Shown here piece by piece: positions 1-7,041 of a stretch of 64,000 bases of DNA. A model generated the notes under the pieces. The model did no database searches. It had not been told where the DNA came from and was given only the letters and a program-made list of their open reading frames with translations. The position numbers were made by a program, and so were the translations under genes. Position 1 is the stretch's first letter, and every line of letters begins with the position of its first letter. This stretch comes from Acidobacteriaceae bacterium (GTDB taxonomy: Bacteria > Acidobacteriota > Terriglobia > Terriglobales > Acidobacteriaceae). Where the stretch lies: assembly GCA_028283655.1 (NCBI GenBank), contig JAPWKE010000003.1, forward strand, positions 1,612,001 through 1,676,000. The letters run 5' to 3'.

Positions 1-1
1 C

Positions 2-382
2 CCCCTCGACGTCACGCTCTGGACCGACGTCAAGGACTCTGCCTCGAACACACAGCCGATGCTGCCGGGCAATCGGAGCAGCCACACAGATCTTGCGATG
101 CTGCTTGGATGGCCACTCGGTCTGCTTGGCTTCGCAGGGCTCGCTGCCTCACGCCGCAAGCTGCGTAAGAACGCGTTCCTCGCAGCGATTCCGCTGGCCA
201 TGCTCCTCCTAGGAGGCTCCATGCTCGCGGGAGGTTGCGCAGGCCCGGGGAACTACACGCCGAACCTGACGCCAGCGGGACAGTACCCGGTCACCATCAC
301 GATCACCGGTCCCAATGGTCTAACCGCTACGACGCAGGTCTACTTTGTCGTTACCAGCCCCGGCATTACCGGAGCCCAGTAA
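2..382 (+). CDS. C-terminal part of a secreted Ig-like/beta-sandwich repeat protein (5' end outside window)
   Basis: The reading frame is open to the left edge, so only the end of the gene is present. The visible protein ends with a hydrophobic stretch (LGWPLGLLGFAGLAASRRK), a second one with LAGGCAGPG, then a short beta-rich tail (TPAGQYPVTITITGP...TTQVYFVVTSP). This alternation of a membrane-like segment, a basic cluster, a G/C-rich linker and a final TPAGxYxVTVT strand pattern is familiar from large acidobacterial Ig-like surface or secreted proteins. The specific function cannot be read from the fragment. A strong hairpin terminator follows 20 bases after the stop. Confidence 0.6.
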   Translation, partial: PLDVTLWTDVKDSASNTQPMLPGNRSSHTDLAMLLGWPLGLLGFAGLAASRRKLRKNAFLAAIPLAMLLLGGSMLAGGCAGPGNYTPNLTPAGQYPVTITITGPNGLTATTQVYFVVTSPGITGAQ

Positions 383-402
383 GTTAACGTAACTCAGAAC
401 CG

Positions 403-440
403 AACGAAGAAGGCCGCCCACACGGGCGGCCTTCTTCGTT
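403..440. terminator. Rho-independent terminator, probably bidirectional
   Basis: A perfect 17-bp inverted repeat (AACGAAGAAGGCCGCCC at 403-419 and its complement at 424-440) encloses the loop ACAC. It sits between two convergent genes, the Ig-like protein fragment on the plus strand and the phosphatase on the minus strand, and can serve both. Confidence 0.85.
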
Positions 441-474
441 CTCTACGCTCTAGGATCTGACCTTACTCCCTGTC

Positions 475-1071
475 TTACTCAAAGCTGCGGTTCCAGCGCA
501 GCAGAACGTGCGTCTCACGCTCAAAGCCCAGCGCACTGACGCTACCGGTGCTTAGCGCAAAGAGCCGGCCATTACCAGCAGGAAGCTTCAGCCAGCGCGC
601 CGTCAGAATTCGCAGCACATGCGCATGGGCAAACAATGCCACCTTGCCGTCCGGGCCAGCCGCTTCCAGCGCACGGGCAATCACCTTATCGCAACGCTCG
701 CCAACGGCATCAACGCTCTCGCCGCCGATGACGCCATCGTCCCAGACGTTCCAGTCAGGCTTGCCGAGCTCTTCGCGAATCTGCTTCGTCGACTTCCCTT
801 CCGCCTCGCCGTAGTTCCACTCCATCAGGTGCGCGTCCACCTGCATCACGTCGCCGAATCCGGCGATCCTGCACGTTTCCTGCGCACGCTTCATGGGGGA
901 CACGATCACAGCGGAAAACTTCGTATCTTTCAGGAACGCACCCAACTCTTCGGCGCGAACACGCCCGTGCTCGGTCAGGTCAATATTCGTAGTGGACGTG
1001 TGGCGTCCGTCCAGCGACCACTCCGTCTCTCCGTGCCGTACCAGCCAAAGTTCTGCCTTACCTGCCATCAT
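475..1071 (-). CDS. Histidine phosphatase (phosphoglycerate mutase-like) family protein
   Basis: A 198-residue protein with the family signature near the N-terminus: LWLVRHGETEW supplies the phospho-accepting histidine and its arginine, SPMKRAQET the second arginine, MEWNYGEAEG the general acid glutamate, and FAHAHVLRIL the C-terminal histidine of the phosphate pocket. This is the single-domain, cytosolic, cofactor-independent branch (cobC/gpmB/PhoE-like) acting on small phosphorylated metabolites; the substrate cannot be told from sequence. The reading frame extends to an upstream TTG (1092), but the ATG at 1071 follows AAGGCAGGG and is preferred. The TetR gene ends 29 bases upstream on the same strand, so the two may be co-transcribed. 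Confidence 0.85.
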   Translation of the reverse strand: MMAGKAELWLVRHGETEWSLDGRHTSTTNIDLTEHGRVRAEELGAFLKDTKFSAVIVSPMKRAQETCRIAGFGDVMQVDAHLMEWNYGEAEGKSTKQIREELGKPDWNVWDDGVIGGESVDAVGERCDKVIARALEAAGPDGKVALFAHAHVLRILTARWLKLPAGNGRLFALSTGSVSALGFERETHVLLRWNRSFE

Positions 1072-1100
1072 CAGCCCTGCCTTTCTTCTCAAGCACTAGG

Positions 1101-1727
1101 TTACCGCGCGTAGAGTTTCATCATCGCCGCCGCTGCGCCTTCGATAACAGAGTTTCGGTAAGCGTCGTCCATCGGAACCTGAATCCCGATCACACGCGGC
1201 CACACCAGTGGCTCTGTGACCAGACCGAAGAACTGCCACATCGCCAACTCTGCGTTCGGGACCCGTAAGATCTCCTTGCGGTCGAGCAGGCGAAGCCACT
1301 CCATCAGCTGCTCCATCAGCGGCAAGCGACCCGAGTTGTCCCCTGGGTGCTGCATCAACCCCGGAAACCGCGTGGACTCCGCAATGGCCAGCCGAACGTA
1401 CGGAACCATCTCCTCTGCTGCCCAAAAGCTCGCAATCGCCATGGCGACCTCGCGGAGCGAGCCTTCCGGGTCGGCCACCGCATCCTCACTCCAGGTCACC
1501 TGCGGAAAGCCCTGCCAGAACAACTCAATCGCCGCACGAAAGACCGCTTCCTTGCCCTCAGGAAACTGGTTGTACAGCGTTCGCCGAGCCACCCCAGCGG
1601 CCTCGGCCATCCGGTCCATGCTCACGGAGTCGTAACCATCCTCCAGAAAAACGCGCATGGCCCCACGCAGAATCTTCTCGCGCGCGCCGCCAGATCTAAC
1701 CGGCTCATTCACCTGAACTTCGCTCAT
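1101..1727 (-). CDS. TetR/AcrR family transcriptional regulator
   Basis: A 208-residue protein with an N-terminal helix-turn-helix domain (AREKILRGAMRVFLEDGY, then MAEAAGVARRTLYNQFPEGKEAVF as the recognition region, residues about 10-60) and an unrelated all-helical ligand domain, as in TetR/AcrR repressors. The ATG at 1727 has the SD sequence GGGGAT five to six bases upstream and is preferred over an upstream in-frame start at 1751. The gene is divergent from a 50-residue membrane protein gene, and the intergenic region carries a perfect 10+3+10 palindrome that is a good candidate operator. The inducing ligand is unknown. Confidence 0.88.
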   Translation of the reverse strand: MSEVQVNEPVRSGGAREKILRGAMRVFLEDGYDSVSMDRMAEAAGVARRTLYNQFPEGKEAVFRAAIELFWQGFPQVTWSEDAVADPEGSLREVAMAIASFWAAEEMVPYVRLAIAESTRFPGLMQHPGDNSGRLPLMEQLMEWLRLLDRKEILRVPNAELAMWQFFGLVTEPLVWPRVIGIQVPMDDAYRNSVIEGAAAAMMKLYAR

Positions 1728-1844
1728 CGTTATCCCCGCGTTCTGCAACATGAAGACCGCGCATCAAGACGCGCTGCACTCATCAGTCTACTTATTCACT
1801 GAAATCCTGCATCCTTTCCCTTGGGTAAGGCGTCAATAGAGTAT

Positions 1845-1867
1845 ATGCACTGCATAGTGCAGTGCAT
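1845..1867. promoter_or_regulatory. Perfect palindrome, candidate TetR operator
   Basis: ATGCACTGCA (1845-1854), spacer TAG, TGCAGTGCAT (1858-1867): a perfect 10-bp inverted repeat centred between the divergent TetR gene and the small membrane protein gene, only 15 bases before the latter's ATG. A weak promoter-like pair, TTGGGT (1821) and TATATG (1842) with a 15-bp spacer, overlaps its left arm, as expected for a repressor site. Assignment to the adjacent TetR protein is inference from position and symmetry. Confidence 0.65.
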
Positions 1868-1882
1868 GTTTCGGAGAGCATT

Positions 1883-2035
1883 ATGACAGACACACTCGAT
1901 ACACCCCACGAAGAACACACCGATATCTTTCGCCGTCACACGACCGCCATCTTCCTTGGCTTTATGTACACGACGCTGCTGATCACCGGCATTTATATGC
2001 TGATTCTGGGAGCAATCTGGTACATCGCGCGCTAA
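1883..2035 (+). CDS. 50-residue single-span membrane protein
   Basis: A short gene (ATG 1883, TAA 2033-2035) with SD GGAGAG eight bases upstream. The protein has a charged N-terminus rich in D, E and H ([19 protein letters not shown]) followed by one hydrophobic helix ([25 protein letters not shown]) and a C-terminal Ala-Arg. It starts directly after the 23-bp palindrome and is divergent from the TetR gene, so it is probably the regulated target. I do not recognise the family. A small subunit or regulator of a membrane complex is possible, but nothing in the sequence names the partner. Confidence 0.7.
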   Translation: MTDTLDTPHEEHTDIFRRHTTAIFLGFMYTTLLITGIYMLILGAIWYIAR

Positions 2036-2096
2036 ATCGGGTGCGATCCATCTTCGCCTTCTTTACGCCATTCCTTCTAAGTTCTACACTCTGGAC

Positions 2097-4091
2097 ATGG
2101 ATTTCGAGCTCCAGACCGAATACTCTCCCCAGGGCGATCAGCCGCAGGCCATCCGTGAACTCGTCGCAGGCATCACCGCTGGCGAGAAAGACCAGGTTCT
2201 CCTCGGAGTCACCGGCTCCGGCAAGACCTTCACCATGGCGAAGGTTATCCAGGAGCTGAACCGCCCCGCGCTCATCCTCGCGCACAACAAGACCCTCGCC
2301 GCGCAGCTTTACCACGAGTTCAAGCAGTTCTTCCCCAACAACGCCGTCGAATACTTCGTCTCCTACTACGACTACTACCAGCCCGAGGCCTACATCCCCT
2401 CCGGCGACCTGTACATCGAGAAGGAATCGACCATCAACGACGAGCTCGACAAGCTGCGCCTCTCCGCCACGCGCTCCCTCTTCGAGCGCCGTGACTGCAT
2501 CATCGTCTCTTCCGTCTCCTGCATCTACGGCCTCGGCTCGCCCGAAGCCTACTACGGCATGTTGATGCTCCTCGAGAAGGGCCAGAAGATCAAGCGCGAA
2601 GACATCACCCGCCGCCTCGTCGAAATCCTCTACGAGCGCAACGACGTCGACTTCCGCCGCGGCACCTTCCGCGTCCGCGGCGACATCATCGAGGTCTACC
2701 CCACCTACGACGAGAACGCCTTCCGCATCGAGCTCTTCGGCGACGAGATCGACGCCCTCTCGCAAATCGACCCGCTCTTCGGCACCGTCAAGCAGAAGTA
2801 CTCCCGCCTGCCCATCTACCCGAAGTCCCACTACGTCGTGCAGCCCGAGCGCAAGACCTCTGCCATCAACTCCATCGTCTCCGAGCTCACCGAGTGGGAG
2901 GCACAGCTTGAAAAAGAAGGTCGCCTCGTCGAAGCCCAGCGCATCCACCAGCGCACCCGCTACGACCTCGAAATGATCAAGTCCGTCGGCTACTGCCACG
3001 GCATCGAGAACTACTCACGCCACTTCAGCGGTCGCCTTCCTGGCGAGCCGCCACCCACCCTCCTCGACTACTTCCCCAACGACTTCCTGCTCTTCATCGA
3101 CGAATCGCACGTCACCGTCCCGCAGCTCCACGGCATGTGGCACGGCGACCGCTCACGCAAGCAGAACCTCGTCGACTACGGCTTCCGCCTCCCCTCCGCG
3201 ATGGACAACCGCCCCCTCCGCTTCGAGGAGTTCGAAACCCGCACCGGCCAGATCATGTACGTCTCCGCCACGCCCGGCCCCTACGAGCTCACCAAGTCCG
3301 CCGGCGTCGTCGTCGAACAGATCATCCGCCCCACCGGCCTCGTCGACCCACCCGTCGAAATCCGCCCTGTCAAAGGCCAGATCGACGACCTCCTCGCCGA
3401 GATCCGCCTCCGCGCCGAGCGCAATCAGCGCGTCCTCGTCACCACCCTCACCAAGCGCATGGCCGAGGACCTCGCCAACTACTACACCGAAGTCGGCGTA
3501 AAGTGCCGCTACATGCACTCCGAGATCGACACCCTCGAGCGCATCCGCCTCCTCCGCGACCTCCGCAAAGGCGAGTACGACGTCCTCATCGGCATCAATC
3601 TCCTCCGCGAAGGCCTCGACCTTCCCGAAGTCTCCCTCGTCGCCATCCTCGACGCCGACAAAGAAGGCTTCCTACGCTCGCAGGGTTCGCTGATCCAAAC
3701 CATCGGCCGCGCCGCCCGCAACGTCGAAGGCATCGCCATCCTCTACGCCGACAAAATGACGGACTCGATGCGCCGTGCGCTGGACGAAACCAGCCGCCGC
3801 CGCGAAAAGCAGCAAGCCTACAACACCGAACACGGCATCGAACCCCGCTCCGTCATCCGCTCGATCGACGACAGCCTGGCGACAATCCTGAAGGCCGACT
3901 ACCAGGACCTTGCCGAAGAATCCGAAGACCCAGCGACGTTAAACTTCGCCAACCAACAAGAACTAGACGCCCACATCGTGAAGCTAGAAACCGAAATGCG
4001 CGAATCCGCCAAAAAATTCGAATTCGAACGCGCCGCCAAACTCCGCGACCAAGTCAAAGAACTCCGCACCAAGGAATTTCTATTTACGTAA
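2097..4091 (+). CDS. uvrB: Excinuclease ABC subunit UvrB
   Basis: A 664-residue protein of full family length. It opens with the typical [17 protein letters not shown] and Walker A GVTGSGKT (residues 37-44), followed by the [12 protein letters not shown] beta-hairpin that clamps DNA, the DESHVTVPQ Walker B region, helicase motifs [25 protein letters not shown] and QTIGRAARN, and the C-terminal UVR motif that binds UvrC ([19 protein letters not shown]). UvrB receives damaged DNA from UvrA2 and forms the pre-incision complex with UvrC in nucleotide excision repair. The gene is monocistronic and ends in its own hairpin terminator. Its third codon positions are strongly C-biased, which produces long shadow frames on both strands. 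Confidence 0.98.
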   Translation: MDFELQTEYSPQGDQPQAIRELVAGITAGEKDQVLLGVTGSGKTFTMAKVIQELNRPALILAHNKTLAAQLYHEFKQFFPNNAVEYFVSYYDYYQPEAYIPSGDLYIEKESTINDELDKLRLSATRSLFERRDCIIVSSVSCIYGLGSPEAYYGMLMLLEKGQKIKREDITRRLVEILYERNDVDFRRGTFRVRGDIIEVYPTYDENAFRIELFGDEIDALSQIDPLFGTVKQKYSRLPIYPKSHYVVQPERKTSAINSIVSELTEWEAQLEKEGRLVEAQRIHQRTRYDLEMIKSVGYCHGIENYSRHFSGRLPGEPPPTLLDYFPNDFLLFIDESHVTVPQLHGMWHGDRSRKQNLVDYGFRLPSAMDNRPLRFEEFETRTGQIMYVSATPGPYELTKSAGVVVEQIIRPTGLVDPPVEIRPVKGQIDDLLAEIRLRAERNQRVLVTTLTKRMAEDLANYYTEVGVKCRYMHSEIDTLERIRLLRDLRKGEYDVLIGINLLREGLDLPEVSLVAILDADKEGFLRSQGSLIQTIGRAARNVEGIAILYADKMTDSMRRALDETSRRREKQQAYNTEHGIEPRSVIRSIDDSLATILKADYQDLAEESEDPATLNFANQQELDAHIVKLETEMRESAKKFEFERAAKLRDQVKELRTKEFLFT

Positions 4092-4117
4092 ACATCGAAA
4101 GACAGGGCGGGTAAAGC

Positions 4118-4143
4118 GAACAGAGGCCGACTGGCCTCTGTTC
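4118..4143 (+). terminator. Rho-independent terminator of uvrB
   Basis: GAACAGAGGCC (4118-4128), loop GACT, GGCCTCTGTTC (4133-4143), then TTG. A perfect 11-bp stem 26 bases after the uvrB stop. Confidence 0.8.
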
Positions 4144-4166
4144 TTGTCCACTACCTCATGCAGAGG

Positions 4167-4199
4167 GTTTCAATCCACGCTCCTCGTGCGAGGAGCGAC
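4167..4199 (-). repeat. Solitary type I-C-like CRISPR repeat unit (no array)
   Basis: On the minus strand the 33 bases begin GTCGCTCCTCGCACGAGG and end AGCGTGGATTGAAAC, matching the pattern of type I-C repeats (GTCGC, short G/C-rich stem, GCGTGGATTGAAA[C/T]). The stem CGCTCCTC/GAGGAGCG closes on GTGC. No second copy lies at spacer distance on either side and no cas gene is in the window. Read on the plus strand the same hairpin is followed by ACTTTTT, so it could act as a second terminator; however, uvrB already has one 23 bases upstream and the matching flanks outside the stem are not needed for termination. Confidence 0.6.
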
Positions 4200-4253
4200 T
4201 TTTTGCAGTTCAACGATGCTTCGCCGCAAAGGTGATACAGATCACGATTTTAC

Positions 4254-4282
4254 TTGACGTTAGAGGCTATTGCCTTTCTACT
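4254..4282 (+). promoter_or_regulatory. Candidate sigma-70 promoter for the 41-residue protein gene
   Basis: TTGACG (4254-4259), 17-bp spacer, TCTACT (4277-4282). The -35 box is near consensus and the -10 box matches four of six positions. Transcription starting near 4289 would give a leader of about 110 bases before the ATG at 4399. Confidence 0.5.
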
Positions 4283-4332
4283 GCTCATCAGGTGACGCTA
4301 TCCTCCATCTACTTCATGTAGAGGGAAGATAT

Positions 4333-4378
4333 CTGGTACCGCCTGAGTGGTAGGACACTCAGGAACTCTCATTACCAG
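4333..4378 (+). promoter_or_regulatory. Nested stem-loop in the leader of the 41-residue protein gene
   Basis: An outer stem CTGGTA (4333-4338)/TACCAG (4373-4378) encloses an inner perfect 8-bp stem CCTGAGTG (4342-4349)/CACTCAGG (4356-4363) with loop GTAGGA. A smaller stem TCTAC/GTAGA precedes it near 4307-4321. The structure ends just before the SD of the small gene (AAAGGA at 4387-4392), so it could act as a cis-regulatory element or part of a separate small RNA. I cannot assign it to a known RNA family. Confidence 0.45.
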
Positions 4379-4398
4379 TTGCTCAGAAAGGACCTGCA

Positions 4399-4524
4399 AT
4401 GGCAAAGACAACAGTCACTGTAAACCGTAGCGCAGTCACAGGAAAGTTCGTTACCCCAACATACGCGAAATCCCATCCACGTACTACTGAAACGGAGCAC
4501 TACAGGAAGCCCAAGGGCAAGTGA
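4399..4524 (+). CDS. 41-residue basic protein of an RSAVTGKFV-type small family
   Basis: ATG 4399 with SD AAAGGA six bases upstream, stop TGA 4522-4524. The protein begins MAKTTVTVNRSAVTGKFVTP, then has YAKSHPRTTETEHYRKPKGK; it is basic, has no membrane segment and resembles a widespread family of very short proteins with the pattern RSAxTGxFV...HPxTTxTE. From memory these are sometimes mislabelled as multidrug transporters, and their role is unknown. Promoter, structured leader and SD all support expression. REP-like palindromes begin six bases after the stop, so the 3' end of its transcript would contain one. Confidence 0.7.
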   Translation: MAKTTVTVNRSAVTGKFVTPTYAKSHPRTTETEHYRKPKGK

Positions 4525-4529
4525 AGGTT

Positions 4530-4570
4530 GGGTACCCCGTTCATGACGGTCTCATCGTCATGAGCTGGGG
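4530..4570 (+). repeat. REP-like palindrome, copy a
   Basis: Begins GGGTACCCC and contains the perfect hairpin TCATGACG/CGTCATGA around the loop GTCTCAT, the loop shared with copies c and f. Forward orientation; pairs with inverted copy b. Confidence 0.7.
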
Positions 4571-4616
4571 GGCTCTCACCCCACCCACTCCACGAACAAA
4601 CCCGACACCCGAAACA

Positions 4617-4661
4617 TCCCACCCGCTCATGGACAAACAACGTCCATGAACGGGGCACCCA
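4617..4661 (-). repeat. REP-like palindrome, copy b (inverted)
   Basis: Hairpin TCATGGAC/GTCCATGA around loop AAACAAC, ending GGGGCACCC, which is the complement of the GGGTGCCCC head of the forward copies. Together with copy a it forms a head-to-head pair of the BIME kind. Confidence 0.65.
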
Positions 4662-4695
4662 ATCCGGTTCTTTCCTATCCCCAACCAAATCACTC

Positions 4696-4738
4696 GGGTG
4701 CCCCATCCGTACACGGTCTCATCGTGGACGGGTGGGCA
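4696..4738 (+). repeat. REP-like palindrome, copy c
   Basis: GGGTGCCCC head, imperfect hairpin CCGTaCACG/CGTGgACGG around loop GTCTCAT, tail GGTGGGCA. Identical over its 43 bases to copy f on the other side of the transposase gene; the following bases (GCACTCCCCTCAACC) are also shared apart from one change. Confidence 0.8.
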
Positions 4739-4806
4739 AGCACTCCCCTCAACCAGCCTCCACCTAAAAATCTCACCCGACCGAAACCCTCACCACACCA
4801 AACATC

Positions 4807-4849
4807 CACCCACCCGTCCGCATAAAACCGCGTACGGATGGGGCACCCA
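4807..4849 (-). repeat. REP-like palindrome, copy d (inverted)
   Basis: CACCCGTCCGC, loop ATAAAACC, GCGTACGG, then ATGGGGCACCCA. Inverted relative to copy c and ending 44 bases before the transposase ATG. Confidence 0.75.
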
Positions 4850-4892
4850 ACTATCACTCGTCTAAAACGACTCCACCCGATACACTCCCTCC

Positions 4893-5414
4893 ATGCCCAC
4901 CGGTCTGAGACGCAGCCAACTCACAGGCAGCAACCACTTCCTCACCTTCAGTTGTTACAAGCGTCTCCCCTACCTCAACACCGATCACGCGCGCACGACC
5001 TTCCTCGAACAACTGGAAAAGCTCCGCCAACGCCACCAGTTCCGCGTCTTCGCCTACGTCCTCATGCCCGAGCACGTCCACCTACTCGTCTCCGAGCCAA
5101 AGAAATACATCCTCGCCACCACGCTCAACGTCCTGAAGCACGAAACCTCCCAACGCCTCAAGACCACACAAAAGCACTTCTGGCTAACCCGCTACCACGA
5201 TTTCAACGTAGAAACCCACGACAAGTTCTTAGAGAAACTCCGCTACATCCACCGCAATCCAGTAGTCCGCGAGTTAGTAACTAGCCCCGAACAATATCCA
5301 TGGAGCAGTCACAACCACTGGGCCACCGGCCAGCAAGAAATCGTAGAAATAGAATCCAGTTGGACATGGAACAAGCGCGAGCGCGAAGGCATCCCTCACT
5401 CCACGGTCTGGTAA
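4893..5414 (+). CDS. REP-associated tyrosine transposase (RAYT, Y1 HUH family)
   Basis: A 173-residue Y1 transposase-like protein. The HUH motif is MPEHVHLLV (His61 and His63) and the catalytic tyrosine is Tyr118 in LRYIHRNPV, followed by the family pattern YPWSSH. These enzymes nick single-stranded REP palindromes and are thought to spread or maintain them. Unlike IS200/IS605 transposases they are usually single-copy, chromosomal and flanked by REP sequences, which is the case here: inverted copies d and e immediately flank the gene and forward copies c and f lie outside them. All key residues are present, so the enzyme may be active. The start at 4893 is the first ATG after copy d; no clear SD is visible. 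Confidence 0.92.
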   Translation: MPTGLRRSQLTGSNHFLTFSCYKRLPYLNTDHARTTFLEQLEKLRQRHQFRVFAYVLMPEHVHLLVSEPKKYILATTLNVLKHETSQRLKTTQKHFWLTRYHDFNVETHDKFLEKLRYIHRNPVVRELVTSPEQYPWSSHNHWATGQQEIVEIESSWTWNKREREGIPHSTVW

Positions 5415-5424
5415 GCATCACCAC

Positions 5425-5467
5425 ACCCCACCCGTTCGCATAAGATCGCGCACGGATGGGGCACCCA
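5425..5467 (-). repeat. REP-like palindrome, copy e (inverted)
   Basis: CACCCGTTCGC, loop ATAAGATC, GCGCACGG, then ATGGGGCACCCA. Same orientation and loop class as copy d, on the other side of the transposase gene and 10 bases after its stop. Confidence 0.75.
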
Positions 5468-5519
5468 ACACCCTCTCCCCTAAAAACCACCTCCCCAAAC
5501 CCCCGGAACCCAAACTCCC

Positions 5520-5562
5520 GGGTGCCCCATCCGTACACGGTCTCATCGTGGACGGGTGGGCA
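5520..5562 (+). repeat. REP-like palindrome, copy f
   Basis: Same 43 bases as copy c, again followed by a nearly identical tail. With copy c it brackets the transposase unit as a direct repeat about 820 bases apart. Confidence 0.8.
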
Positions 5563-5612
5563 GGCACTCCCCTCAACCGGCCTCCCCCAAGAATCCCACC
5601 TGACGACCCCAC

Positions 5613-5659
5613 CAAGGGTCTAAGGCCCACCCATACCAGCGAGGGCAACGCCTATTGCC
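5613..5659 (+). repeat. Second palindromic repeat family, copy 1
   Basis: Contains AAGGCCCACC followed by CATACCAGCGAGGGCAACGCC. A close relative lies at 6162-6205. Distinct from the RAYT-flanking family. It occupies most of the gap between copy f and the 98-residue protein gene. Confidence 0.6.
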
Positions 5660-5692
5660 ACTCTCCCACTACACTGCTTAGCAGAGGACGTT

Positions 5693-5989
5693 ATGTACAA
5701 AAGAGCCGACGCAGGCATTGGCTGGGACAACACCGAACGCGAACATGCGATCAAAGTCATCTACAGTCAGAACACCCTTCACAGAGCAGTAATTTTTCTG
5801 CGAGACGACGGCCTGTTCGGTCTCCGCGAAGACAAATTCTTTGCCTCTAAGACCATCCCTGAATACGACGCAGACATTCGCGGTCATTGGACTGTGATCA
5901 ATACCTTCAGCAGCATTTACGCCACTCCAGAAATCGCCGAAACAGAAGCACATGCCACCCTCAACTGGCTTGAAGCAACCGAGCCCTAA
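5693..5989 (+). CDS. Unrecognised 98-residue protein
   Basis: ATG 5693 with SD AGAGGA six bases upstream. The soluble protein starts MYKRADAGIGWDNTERE and is mixed alpha/beta with DDGLFGLREDKFF in the middle and a C-terminal helix EIAETEAHATLNWLEATEP. It has no signal peptide, no membrane segment and no motif I recognise. It stands alone between the RAYT/REP block and a pseudogene fragment, which suggests accessory DNA. Coding potential is supported by the SD and by balanced amino acid use rather than by homology. Confidence 0.55.
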   Translation: MYKRADAGIGWDNTEREHAIKVIYSQNTLHRAVIFLRDDGLFGLREDKFFASKTIPEYDADIRGHWTVINTFSSIYATPEIAETEAHATLNWLEATEP

Positions 5990-6043
5990 ACAAAATAAGC
6001 GCGCTACCATCCGCAGACAAGCAGCGCGCCTTCCACCAATCCC

Positions 6044-6135
6044 TTACTTCTGCTTAGCAATCACCATTCCCGCAACCTTGTCATAAGTCGCCTTGGGCAG
6101 CACATTCTTGCTCAGCAACTGCGTCTTGTTCGCCA
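6044..6135 (-). pseudogene. Remnant of a helix-hairpin-helix (ComEA-like) protein, 3' end only
   Basis: Read on the minus strand this encodes NKTQLLSKNVLPKATYDKV-AGMVIAKQK and a stop. The C-terminus of the intact gene at 7587-7889 reads NKSQLLSKGILPKATYDKV-SGMIIAKKM, so this is a diverged second copy of the last 30 or so residues. Upstream of ANKTQ the similarity stops abruptly, about 30 bases before the palindromic repeat at 6162-6205; signal peptide and first HhH half are missing. Most likely a decayed tandem duplicate broken by a repeat-associated rearrangement. Confidence 0.75.
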
Positions 6136-6161
6136 GCGCCTCGCTCATTCACGCAACCGCA

Positions 6162-6205
6162 CAAGGGCCAAAGGCCCCTATACCAGCGAGGGGCAACGCC
6201 CCTCG
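6162..6205 (+). repeat. Second palindromic repeat family, copy 2
   Basis: GGGCCAAAGGCCC followed by CTATACCAGC and the perfect hairpin GAGGGGC-AAC-GCCCCTC. About 40 bases resemble 5613-5652, roughly 550 bases upstream. It abuts the truncated end of the HhH pseudogene. Confidence 0.65.
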
Positions 6206-6320
6206 AACCACCCCGCGCGCAAGCGCCTCCTCGCTGCCACAGGCCGTCGTGCAGCGCAGCGAAACGACCGGAATCGCCTTCCTTTCTCAGCCAATACACC
6301 TGCTAGAATCCCCTCAACTC

Positions 6321-6968
6321 ATGAAACCCACCTACGGCCTTGCCCTAATCCTCATGGCATCCCTGCACACCTACGCGCAGCAGCCCTCCACGCCCGGCAT
6401 GGCCACGTTTCATAACCCCGAGTTACGCCTCGACTACACCTACCCGTGGGCATACTCCGACGAGCACAACGAACAAGAGCGCAAACGCCGCGGTGAACCA
6501 GCCGAAGAACCCTCCAACAACCCATGCCTCCAGTACCCCATCGCTGGCATGGACATGGACATAGACTTCCGCATCCTCGCACTCAAAATCATCCACCCCG
6601 AGTGCATCCACCGCACGCTGAAACCCGCCGACCTCCGCAACCCGGCCACCAACACCCTCGTCGACGCACTCTCCTCCCTCGGAAAACCTGTCATAGGAGA
6701 AACCCTCGAATACACCATGAGTGGGGCGCCAGCGTTCGCTATCCAGGGTCAGGTCAGCATCAAGAACGCAAAACCCAAGAACCATCCCATCTACGTCATC
6801 GCAACCTGTGCCATCATTACCGAGCATCTCGCCTGCTGGACCTTCGAAGCCGACAGCAAAACCGCCCTGACCACCATGACGAGCTACCCCATCATCCTCG
6901 GGGACCACACCCCCGAAGCCGTCGTCCCCTCCAGCTTCATCAAGCCCGATGCAGCGGCAAAGTTGTAG
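6321..6968 (+). CDS. Secreted protein of unknown function
   Basis: A 215-residue protein with a clear signal peptide (MKPTYGLALILMASLHTYAQ, cleavage near the AQQ). The mature part has a charged segment EHNEQERKRRGEPAEE, then a mostly beta domain with four or five cysteines (NNPCLQYP, HPECIHRT, IATCAII, HLACWTF), which suggests disulfides in the periplasm. The reading frame extends further upstream to 6093, but that part runs through the repeat and pseudogene region and is not protein-like, so the ATG at 6321 in front of the signal peptide was chosen. I do not recognise the family. A very long hairpin follows the stop. Confidence 0.7.
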   Translation: MKPTYGLALILMASLHTYAQQPSTPGMATFHNPELRLDYTYPWAYSDEHNEQERKRRGEPAEEPSNNPCLQYPIAGMDMDIDFRILALKIIHPECIHRTLKPADLRNPATNTLVDALSSLGKPVIGETLEYTMSGAPAFAIQGQVSIKNAKPKNHPIYVIATCAIITEHLACWTFEADSKTALTTMTSYPIILGDHTPEAVVPSSFIKPDAAAKL

Positions 6969-7041
6969 CCTGTAAGGAATCATGTAGCGAGGCGAGAGCA
7001 ATCATCTTTTCGGTTAGGGCTTCAAAAGAGCAACCCCACAT

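Noticed and set aside
1983-2999. 338-residue open frame on the minus strand
   Set aside because: Antisense shadow of uvrB; low-complexity Asp/Val/Gly-rich translation caused by the C-biased third positions of uvrB.
3137-4114. 325-residue Arg/Pro-rich open frame on the plus strand
   Set aside because: Out-of-frame shadow inside uvrB, composed mostly of R, P and H.
4167-4199. CRISPR array
   Set aside because: Only one repeat unit is present, with no second copy at spacer distance and no cas genes, so it is listed as a solitary repeat.
6093-6320. 76-residue upstream extension of the secreted protein
   Set aside because: Runs antisense through the HhH pseudogene and the palindromic repeat; the signal peptide begins at the ATG at 6321.
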